Of a DNA stretch of 18,375 bases, positions 6,443 through 11,911 are shown in pieces (positions within the stretch are counted from its first letter, which is position 1; the number at the start of each line of letters is the position of its first letter). The translations under genes and the position numbers were made by a program. Location of the stretch: assembly GCA_023412755.1 (NCBI GenBank), contig JAEZCB010000247.1:1-18375 (forward strand), read 5' to 3'. The notes under the pieces were generated by a model. The model had not been told where the DNA came from. It saw only the letters and a list, made by a program, of their open reading frames with translations, and ran no database searches. This DNA comes from Bacteroidota bacterium (GTDB lineage: Bacteria; Bacteroidota; Bacteroidia; Flavobacteriales_F; PHOS-HE28).

Positions 6443-7358
6443 TCCAGAGGATATCGAGAGCCTGCTCCAGGAGCGCGGTTTCGATGAACTGCTGGAAGAG
6501 GAGCGGGCTTATGTGCTGAGGCATCTGAGCGGCCGCGATGAATATGAACGGATGCGTGCGCTGTTGTTGCAGGTGCAGCAGGATGAGCGCGGCTATGAGC
6601 CGCTGGATGCCGATATCCACGTGCGCGAGCATGTCCTGCAGACATTCCGGGCGCAACAACGGCCGCAATGGCAGGTATGGCTCAACAGTGTTGGCCAACT
6701 TTTCACCCCTGGAGAAGGCAACGGACTCTGGCGCCCGGCACTGGCCATCGCCATGGTATTGGTGCTTTTCGTGGCCGGCATACTGCTGATCCGTGGTCCG
6801 TTGGGTGGATCAGCACAGCAGGAACTCGCTGAAGTACGCCGGCAAAAGGCCGAAGAACCGTTGCCCGTGAAGGCACCCGTGGCGGACACCGTCACTTCTT
6901 CCTCCGAAGGGCCATACAATACCGCGCTGGAGCAGCATGATGCGCCTGCGCAGGAACGGTCCACACAGGCCGGTGTAGCGGCTATCGAGCGTCCACAAAA
7001 CCCTCCCCCGGCTGGCATGGCAACCACCAGAGAGGTGGCCGATGATCAGCCGGTCGCTACGGAAAAGACTGATGGTGAACATTCACCCAATGCCGATGCG
7101 ATCACCTTCACGGCATCGGCCGTGGATGAGCCTGAGGTCACCTCTGCTCCAGCTTCGGGATATGTTATGACACAGGAGGATGTGAATGCCAATCAGAGCA
7201 TGGCGAACGCTACTGGCAAGGTGCGCAGCTCATCTGTGGAACCCTCACGACTGAAGGACAAGACGTACCTCGGTGAAGCTGAAAATACGGTTGCCGCCAA
7301 TAGCAGGACATTGGCGAACGCCCCCCAGCTTCTTGACCTGCTGAGCGCAGGCTGGTGA
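6420..7358 (+). CDS. Putative transmembrane anti-sigma factor
   Basis: A 312-residue protein whose ATG lies inside the sigma gene, in another frame. Residues 1-100 are acidic and helical (DPEDIESLLQERGFDELLEE, then RAYVLRHLSGRDEYERMRAL), consistent with a cytosolic sigma-binding domain. There is no HxxxCxxC zinc motif. One transmembrane helix spans about 103-125 (WRPALAIAMVLVLFVAGILL). The remaining 185 or so residues lie in the periplasm. They are low in hydrophobics and rich in Ala, Glu, Ser, Thr and Pro, so probably disordered, and they end in a short hydrophobic motif (LANAPQLLDLLSAGW) that could dock to another envelope protein. The assignment rests on operon position, topology and the N-terminal pattern. 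Family members in Bacteroidota with this N-terminus usually accompany ECF sigma genes. Confidence 0.78.
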   Translation: MERREQYDPEDIESLLQERGFDELLEEERAYVLRHLSGRDEYERMRALLLQVQQDERGYEPLDADIHVREHVLQTFRAQQRPQWQVWLNSVGQLFTPGEGNGLWRPALAIAMVLVLFVAGILLIRGPLGGSAQQELAEVRRQKAEEPLPVKAPVADTVTSSSEGPYNTALEQHDAPAQERSTQAGVAAIERPQNPPPAGMATTREVADDQPVATEKTDGEHSPNADAITFTASAVDEPEVTSAPASGYVMTQEDVNANQSMANATGKVRSSSVEPSRLKDKTYLGEAENTVAANSRTLANAPQLLDLLSAGW

Positions 7359-7361
7359 TCG

Positions 7362-7385
7362 CTGCCATATCGGCAGGTATTTTCC
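7362..7385 (+). terminator. Weak possible terminator after the sigma operon
   Basis: CTGCC (7362-7366) and GGCAG (7372-7376) can form a 5-bp stem with a 5-base loop, followed by GTATTTT. The stem is short, so termination would be weak at best. It sits directly after the anti-sigma stop and ahead of the thioredoxin promoter, which is where one would expect a terminator. Confidence 0.3.
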
Positions 7386-7414
7386 ATGGCAGAGACTTTG
7401 CCCGGTGGGGGGTG

Positions 7415-7422
7415 TAACTTTG
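7415..7422 (+). promoter_or_regulatory. Bacteroidota -7 promoter box for thioredoxin
   Basis: TAACTTTG matches TAnnTTTG perfectly and lies 51 bases upstream of the trxA ATG. A TTTG at 7397-7400 lies only 14 bases before it, a short spacing for the -33 element, so only the -7 box is convincing. It implies that trxA is transcribed separately from the sigma operon. Confidence 0.6.
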
Positions 7423-7473
7423 CACCTTCATTAGTAACCAAGGAAGCGGAGATTTCCGCCCCACTACATAGCG

Positions 7474-7794
7474 ATGGCACTAGAACTCACCGACAACAAC
7501 TTCGAAGAACTCGTTCTGAAGAGCGACAAACCCGTGATGGTGGATTTTTGGGCGGAATGGTGCGGCCCCTGCCGCATGGTAGGCCCGGTCGTGGAGGAAA
7601 TGAGCAAGGAATACGAAGGCAAGGCTGTGATCGGCAAGGTCAACGTGGACAACAATGCTCAGATCAGCATGAAATATGGCATCCGCAACATCCCCACCAT
7701 CCTTTTCTTCAAGAATGGAGAAGTGGTGGATCGCAGCGTGGGTGCTGTACCCAAGGCACAGCTCGCACAGAAACTCGAAGGCCAGCTGGCTTGA
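7474..7794 (+). CDS. trxA: Thioredoxin
   Basis: A 106-residue classic thioredoxin, the small cytosolic protein that reduces disulfides in client proteins using electrons from thioredoxin reductase. The sequence shows PVMVDFWAEWCGPCRMVGPV with the WCGPC active site, the KVNVDNN strand, the cis-proline motif IRNIPTILFF and the C-terminal glycine strand FKNGEVVDRSVGA. The length is typical, and there is no signal peptide or extra domain, so it is the general cytosolic form. It has its own promoter box upstream and a strong terminator immediately downstream, and so looks like a single-gene transcription unit. Confidence 0.96.
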   Translation: MALELTDNNFEELVLKSDKPVMVDFWAEWCGPCRMVGPVVEEMSKEYEGKAVIGKVNVDNNAQISMKYGIRNIPTILFFKNGEVVDRSVGAVPKAQLAQKLEGQLA

Positions 7795-7811
7795 AGACAT
7801 GCGCGTGGATG

Positions 7812-7840
7812 GAAAAGGCCTTCTTCGGAGGGCCTTTTCT
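7812..7840 (+). terminator. Rho-independent terminator after trxA with a UUCG tetraloop
   Basis: A 12-bp stem (7812-7823 with 7828-7839, including one G-T pair) is capped by c(TTCG)g, the very stable UUCG tetraloop. The right arm contains CCTTTTC, giving a T-run overlapping the stem. It starts 17 bases after the trxA stop and isolates trxA from the DUF58 gene. Confidence 0.88.
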
Positions 7841-7901
7841 CCATGTTCCGTACCGCAGGCGGATAGCCGGCGTTGTTCAATTGCATCACTAGCCTAATCA
7901 C

Positions 7902-8825
7902 ATGCCCATCGATCAACGGCACCTCCAGGCGTTAAGCGCCCTCGATCTCAAAGCCCGGCAGGTGGTGGAGGGCTTTCTGGCTGGTCTGCACAAAAGTCCT
8001 TTCCACGGTTTCAGCGTTGAATTCGCGGAACACCGGGCCTATAACAGCGGTGAAAGCACCCGGCACATCGATTGGAAATTGTATGCGCGTACGGATAAAC
8101 TCTTCGTAAAGCGGTACGAGGAAGAGACCAACCTGCGATGCCAGCTTGTGATCGATGCGAGCAGTTCCATGTATTATCCGCCGCCGACAGAGAAAAAGGA
8201 ATTCAACAAGGTGGAATTCGCCGTACACGCCGCTGCGGCGTTCATCCACCTGTTGCGCAAGCAGCGTGATGCCGCAGGCCTCACCGTTTTCAGCGATGAA
8301 GTGAAGATCGCGGAACAGGCACGAAGCAGTTCGGTGCATTTGCGCCATCTCATGCAACAACTCGAGGCACTGCTTTCCACCGAAGCACCTTCGCGCGGAC
8401 AGAAGACCAGCGTGGTCGAAGCCTTGAACGACATAGCCCGGCGGGCCCACCGCCGTAGCCTGGTGGTGATCTTGAGTGATATGCTCGATAGCGCCGATCG
8501 TGAGAACGAGGTGTTCGATGCGTTGCAACACCTGCGCTTCAACAAGCATGACATCATCCTCTTCCATGTTGTGGACAGGAAGCACGAGTTCGAACTACGC
8601 TTACAGGATCGGCCGTACACGTTCGTGGATGTGGAAACAGGTGAACAAGTGAAGGCGCATCCTGCGGAGATCCGCGAGGCCTACACCGCATCCATGGCCG
8701 AACGCTGGCACAGGCTGAAGCTAAAATGCGGCCAGTATCGGATCGACCTGGTGGAGGCGGACATCAATGCCGGTTTTGAACCGGTATTGCTGGAGTTCCT
8801 CACCAAGCGTGCGAAGCTGTTCTGA
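7902..8825 (+). CDS. DUF58 domain protein with a von Willebrand A-like fold
   Basis: A 307-residue DUF58 protein. The hallmark stretch lies around residues 40-74: EFAEHRAYNSGESTRHIDWK followed by YARTDKLFVKRYEEE. A MIDAS-like metal site follows (DASSSM, residues 85-90), with a later aspartate in VVILSDMLDS. DUF58 proteins are usually encoded beside a MoxR AAA ATPase and BatA-type proteins and are thought to act as adaptors in folding or stress responses at the envelope. No MoxR gene lies in this window and there is no transmembrane segment, so this is a soluble stand-alone copy. Its start is 62 bases after the trxA terminator. No TAnnTTTG box is visible upstream, so its promoter is uncertain. 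Confidence 0.88.
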   Translation: MPIDQRHLQALSALDLKARQVVEGFLAGLHKSPFHGFSVEFAEHRAYNSGESTRHIDWKLYARTDKLFVKRYEEETNLRCQLVIDASSSMYYPPPTEKKEFNKVEFAVHAAAAFIHLLRKQRDAAGLTVFSDEVKIAEQARSSSVHLRHLMQQLEALLSTEAPSRGQKTSVVEALNDIARRAHRRSLVVILSDMLDSADRENEVFDALQHLRFNKHDIILFHVVDRKHEFELRLQDRPYTFVDVETGEQVKAHPAEIREAYTASMAERWHRLKLKCGQYRIDLVEADINAGFEPVLLEFLTKRAKLF

Positions 8826-8950
8826 CCAAGGCGCGCTCTTGTTCAGAGCCATCACTGGGCACGGTCGCCGCACCCAGGTCGCCGATCCGTAGAAAGTATT
8901 ATCGCATGGCATGATGATCGTGCAACATCCCATACCTATTACAGACCGTC

Positions 8951-9289
8951 ATGCATCAACAATTTTCCCGTTGTATCGAAGCCTGTGAAAAATGCGCCCA
9001 GGCATGCGACCACTGCGCTACCGCATGCCTCCATGAGGATGACGTGAAGATGATGGCCCGATGCATTGAGTTGGACCGCTATTGTGCCGAGATCTGCCGC
9101 ACCGCAGTGAAATTCATGTCCATGGCCGATGAGCATACGGAACGTTTCGCGCGCGAATTATGCCGCCTATGCGCGGAGATCTGCGATGCATGTGGCCGGG
9201 AATGCCGGCAGCACAAGCATGATCATTGCCAGCGCTGTGCCGATGCCTGCGAGGCATGTGCCCAAGAATGCCGACAGATGGCGGCCTAA
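8951..9289 (+). CDS. Four-helix-bundle copper-binding protein (Csp3-like copper storage)
   Basis: A 112-residue protein with 19 cysteines and repeated CxxC, CxxxC and CxxCxxxC spacings. They fall at positions 8, 12, 15, 19, 22 and 26, then 38, 45 and 49, then 71, 74, 78, 81 and 85, then 93, 96, 100, 103 and 107. The grouping matches four amphipathic helices whose cysteines point into the core, as in the copper storage proteins (Csp), which bind many Cu(I) ions through thiolates. There is no signal peptide, so it should be cytosolic (Csp3 type) rather than exported (Csp1 type). Histidines near the helix ends (H21, H28, H62, H88, H90, H92) could gate metal entry. It is bounded by 125 bases upstream without a clear promoter and by a convergent gene 18 bases downstream. 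No copper ATPase or regulator is adjacent. Confidence 0.87.
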   Translation: MHQQFSRCIEACEKCAQACDHCATACLHEDDVKMMARCIELDRYCAEICRTAVKFMSMADEHTERFARELCRLCAEICDACGRECRQHKHDHCQRCADACEACAQECRQMAA

Positions 9290-9307
9290 CACGCTAGACG
9301 GCAATGC

Positions 9308-10087
9308 TCACAACACCCGCCGCACCATGCGCAATTTGTGTGTGTAGCGCTTCTCCTCAGCATTGAAAATGCCCTGCTGATCCAGCTTGTCTATCCGCAC
9401 CCGTCCACTGCTGTGGGCTATCCGGAGATGGTCATCATCCCCGCGGGTAAGCACAATGCCCACATGGATGATGCTGCCCTCCTCGTTATCAAAGAATACC
9501 AGATCACCCGGCTCACACAGATCCAGCAAGTCCACGCTATCACCTTCGCCAGCCTGTTTTGAAGCATCGCGCGGCAGATAGATGCCCATCAGAATGAAGA
9601 TCATCTGTACCAGGCCGCTGCAGTCCACACCCCATGGTGTGCGACCGCCCCAGAGGTAGGGCGAACCCATGAAGGGATGCAGGTAAAGTTCCATGAGATC
9701 GGCCCGCTCCAACTCCGGCCGGTGATTGGTGACCGCTTGTACCGGGATACGCCGGCCATCCCACAGAATAGTGCCTTCCTCAAAGAATGGCAACACGGCG
9801 CCGTAAGGAAGCACCACCTGCCGCTCACCAACATCCACAATGCTGTTCCCTCCGCCCGCGATCACACGCAGGTCTGGATCATAGTTCGGTGTGCTGGTAG
9901 CGTGGATCTGCTTGTTGTCCACCCAGCCTATATAACCATCATGATCGAATTCCAGCCGGCTCCACTTCCCACCTTTCTCCAGTACCTGGGCCGTTTCGCC
10001 GAAAAGCCATTGCGATACCATCTCTGATCTATCGCTGGGCTGGGCCCGCACCGGCACAATGGAAAGGGGGCAGATAACAGAACTCAT
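9308..10087 (-). CDS. Cytosolic NlpC/P60 (C40) peptidase with SH3-like domain, YkfC / dipeptidyl-peptidase VI type
   Basis: A 259-residue cysteine peptidase. Residues 1-60 form an SH3-like region with the 'VPVRAQPSDRSEMVSQWLFG' signature seen in YkfC and the Bacillus dipeptidyl-peptidase VI group. A second strand-rich segment spans about 60-120. The NlpC/P60 domain follows: GSPYLWGGRTPWGVDCSGLV with catalytic Cys156, GDLVFFDNE, SIIHVGIVL with His208, and IAHSSG with the third residue His225. No signal peptide is present, so it probably cleaves internalised murein peptides at the gamma-D-glutamyl bond during cell-wall recycling (family inference). The ATG at 10085-10087 is preferred over a TTG two codons upstream. 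It follows the thiolase by 33 bases on the same strand and probably shares its transcript. Confidence 0.9.
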   Translation of the reverse strand: MSSVICPLSIVPVRAQPSDRSEMVSQWLFGETAQVLEKGGKWSRLEFDHDGYIGWVDNKQIHATSTPNYDPDLRVIAGGGNSIVDVGERQVVLPYGAVLPFFEEGTILWDGRRIPVQAVTNHRPELERADLMELYLHPFMGSPYLWGGRTPWGVDCSGLVQMIFILMGIYLPRDASKQAGEGDSVDLLDLCEPGDLVFFDNEEGSIIHVGIVLTRGDDDHLRIAHSSGRVRIDKLDQQGIFNAEEKRYTHKLRMVRRVL

Positions 10088-10120
10088 GGCCAATTGGAGA
10101 TCTTGTGGTCACATATCCGG

Positions 10121-11302
10121 TCAAAGCGCTTCTATCACCATGGCACTTGCGCCGCCACCGCCGTTGCAAATTCCGGCGGCCCCATACTTGGCTCCACGCT
10201 GCTTCAACGCATGCAAAAGCGTAACGACAATGCGTGATCCGGATGATCCCAGGGGATGGCCCAGCGACACGGAACCACCATTCACATTGGCCTTCGCAGG
10301 ATCCAATCCGAGTTCCTTGTTGTTGGCGATGCCCACCACACTGAACGCCTCATTCAGCTCCCAAAGATCGATCTGGCCCTTCTCCAGGCCGGCCTTCTTC
10401 AGGGCGATGGGCAATGCCTTGGCGGGAGCCGTGGTGAACCATTCCGGTGCCTGCGCGGCATCGGCGTAACTCACGATCCTGGCCAGTGGCTTTATACCAA
10501 GCTCTTTCGCTTTCTCCGCGCTCATGATCACTACCGCGGAGGCACCATCGTTGAGTGTGCTGGCATTGGCCGCGGTCACCGTACCATTGGGATCGAACAC
10601 CGGCCTTAACGAAGGGATCTTATCGAATTGTACATTCTTATACTCCTCATCTTCGGCGAACATGACCGGATCACCCTTCCGCTGCGGTATGGCCACCGGC
10701 ACCACCTCCTCCTTGAAGCGCCCATCCTTCCACGCGGCGGCACTGCGCTTATAGCTTTCGATCGCGAAGGCATCCTGCTCCTCCCTGCTTATGCCGCACT
10801 CCCTGGCACAGAGTTCCGCTGCGTTGCCCATGTGGTACTTGTTGTACACGTCGGTAAGGCCGTCCTTCACCATGCCATCCACCAGCTTCATGTCGCCCAG
10901 CTTCTGTCCGGTACGTCCATTGGCCATGTAAAATGGTACCTGGCTCATGTTCTCCATGCCGCCGGCCACCACCACATCATTATCTCCGGCCAGGATGCTT
11001 TGTGCACCCAAAATGATCGACTTCATGCCGGAAGCGCACACCTTATTCACCGTGGTGCATGGCACGGTATGGGGCAGCCCTGCGAAAATGGCAGCCTGGC
11101 GGGCGGGAGCCTGGCCGGCATTGGCCTGCAACACACAGCCCATAAATACTTCATCCACCTGCTTGGGGTCCACCCCGGCCCTGTTCAAGGCCTCCTTGAT
11201 CACGGTGGCGCCAAGTTGTGTGCAGGGCACGCTGGAGAGCGAACCAAGGAAACTGCCAATGGGTGTACGTACGGCCGAAACGATCACTACTTCCTTTGCC
11301 AT
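10121..11302 (-). CDS. Acetyl-CoA C-acyltransferase / acetyltransferase (thiolase)
   Basis: A 393-residue thiolase, which condenses two acetyl-CoA to acetoacetyl-CoA or cleaves 3-ketoacyl-CoA. The start VVIVSAVRTPIGSFLGSL is canonical. The nucleophile is Cys89 in VNKVCASGMKS; later come NGTVTAANASTLNDGA, WELNEAF, the catalytic His near 349 in GHPLGSSGSR, and the acid/base Cys near 379 in GICNGGGGASA. All catalytic residues are present and the length is typical. The profile suits the biosynthetic-type acetyl-CoA acetyltransferase, but degradative 3-ketoacyl-CoA thiolases cannot be excluded by eye. The start is 23 bases downstream of a perfect -7 box; the longer upstream reading is non-coding. 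The NlpC/P60 gene follows, probably in the same operon. Confidence 0.95.
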   Translation of the reverse strand: MAKEVVIVSAVRTPIGSFLGSLSSVPCTQLGATVIKEALNRAGVDPKQVDEVFMGCVLQANAGQAPARQAAIFAGLPHTVPCTTVNKVCASGMKSIILGAQSILAGDNDVVVAGGMENMSQVPFYMANGRTGQKLGDMKLVDGMVKDGLTDVYNKYHMGNAAELCARECGISREEQDAFAIESYKRSAAAWKDGRFKEEVVPVAIPQRKGDPVMFAEDEEYKNVQFDKIPSLRPVFDPNGTVTAANASTLNDGASAVVIMSAEKAKELGIKPLARIVSYADAAQAPEWFTTAPAKALPIALKKAGLEKGQIDLWELNEAFSVVGIANNKELGLDPAKANVNGGSVSLGHPLGSSGSRIVVTLLHALKQRGAKYGAAGICNGGGGASAMVIEAL

Positions 11303-11325
11303 TTTTTGCGAGGCTTTTGCGGGTG

Positions 11326-11333
11326 CAAAGGTA
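11326..11333 (-). promoter_or_regulatory. Bacteroidota -7 promoter box for the thiolase operon
   Basis: Read on the minus strand the box is TACCTTTG, a perfect TAnnTTTG and identical to the DUF493 promoter box. It lies 23 bases before the thiolase ATG. It also confirms that the thiolase start is the ATG at 11300-11302 and not the upstream in-frame codon at 11452. No clear -33 TTG is seen. Confidence 0.65.
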
Positions 11334-11371
11334 CGGGGGGTAAGCCGAAGACCACAGTTTCGCCACTGAGA

Positions 11372-11429
11372 CCACCGAAAGGCCATAGTGGAAGAGAGCT
11401 GCATAGAGAATGTCGCTCTCATTCGGTGG
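11372..11429. repeat. Nested inverted repeats in the tRNA-thiolase gap
   Basis: CCACCGAA (11372-11379) pairs perfectly with TTCGGTGG (11422-11429). Inside, GAGAGC (11394-11399) pairs with GCTCTC (11415-11420). Together they could form a two-tier stem, and just to the right is CCGATC-T-GATCGG (11433-11445). The roughly 200 bases between the thiolase promoter and the tRNA terminator have no convincing gene, so this may be an operator region, a small structured RNA or decayed sequence. Confidence 0.3.
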
Positions 11430-11534
11430 CGGCCGATCTGATCGGATCTCAATACCGCGGATGCGAAACCCCGCTGCTGAGTGAATTGGCTGGACTTGGC
11501 TTACGAGATCGCCAATGCAGGGTCCATACAAATG

Positions 11535-11566
11535 AAAAAGCCGCCGACCCTTTAGGTCCGCGGCTT
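11535..11566 (-). terminator. Rho-independent terminator after tRNA-Ser
   Basis: On the minus strand AAGCCGC (11566-11560) pairs with GCGGCTT (11544-11538). After one mismatch, GACC pairs with GGTC around a TAAAG loop, and the run TTTTT (down to 11535) follows. It lies 8 bases downstream of the tRNA 3' end. Confidence 0.85.
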
Positions 11567-11572
11567 CCCTTC

Positions 11573-11664
<92 letters not shown>

Positions 11665-11690
11665 AGGTGGCCCGCTCTTGTGCGGGGCGG

Positions 11691-11698
11691 CAAATATA
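11691..11698 (-). promoter_or_regulatory. Bacteroidota -7 promoter box for tRNA-Ser
   Basis: On the minus strand the sequence is TATATTTG, a perfect TAnnTTTG, 26 bases upstream of the mature tRNA 5' end. A TTG (minus strand, 11716-11714) lies 15 bases further upstream and may be a closely spaced -33 element. Confidence 0.65.
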
Positions 11699-11843
11699 GT
11701 GGTTGCCTCCGATCAATCCTTGGGTGTCCATACGTCCTTCAGGCTCCGTCCGGCACCGTAACGGCCAACATCGGCCCCAGTGGGCCTTCCGTGCGGGGCG
11801 ATCATATTCCACAGAGGCCCAAGGAGTGCGCGGCTTACGGCAC

Positions 11844-11855
11844 TTGCGATCGCAA
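11844..11855. promoter_or_regulatory. Perfect 12-bp palindrome upstream of the adhesin gene
   Basis: TTGCGATCGCAA is a perfect palindrome 56 bases before the adhesin ATG. A second inverted repeat, TCTCGT-ACA-ACGAGA (11870-11884), follows it. Either could be an operator or leader structure for the adhesin operon. I see no TAnnTTTG box on the + strand in this gap (11665-11911). Confidence 0.25.
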
Positions 11856-11911
11856 CCATACCAGGACCTTCTCGTACAACGAGACGTGTTTCCCCCCTAA
11901 ACACGATAGCC

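Noticed and set aside
7386..7892. 168-codon + frame overlapping thioredoxin
   Set aside because: Thioredoxin occupies the other frame with its full active site; this frame crosses the trxA promoter and terminator.
11303..11452. Upstream in-frame extension of the thiolase by 50 codons
   Set aside because: The extension covers the TACCTTTG promoter box and has no family similarity; thiolases start at VVIVSAVRTP as here.
11780..11911. In-frame extension of the adhesin by 44 codons
   Set aside because: The signal peptide begins at the ATG at 11912, so an N-terminal extension would bury it.
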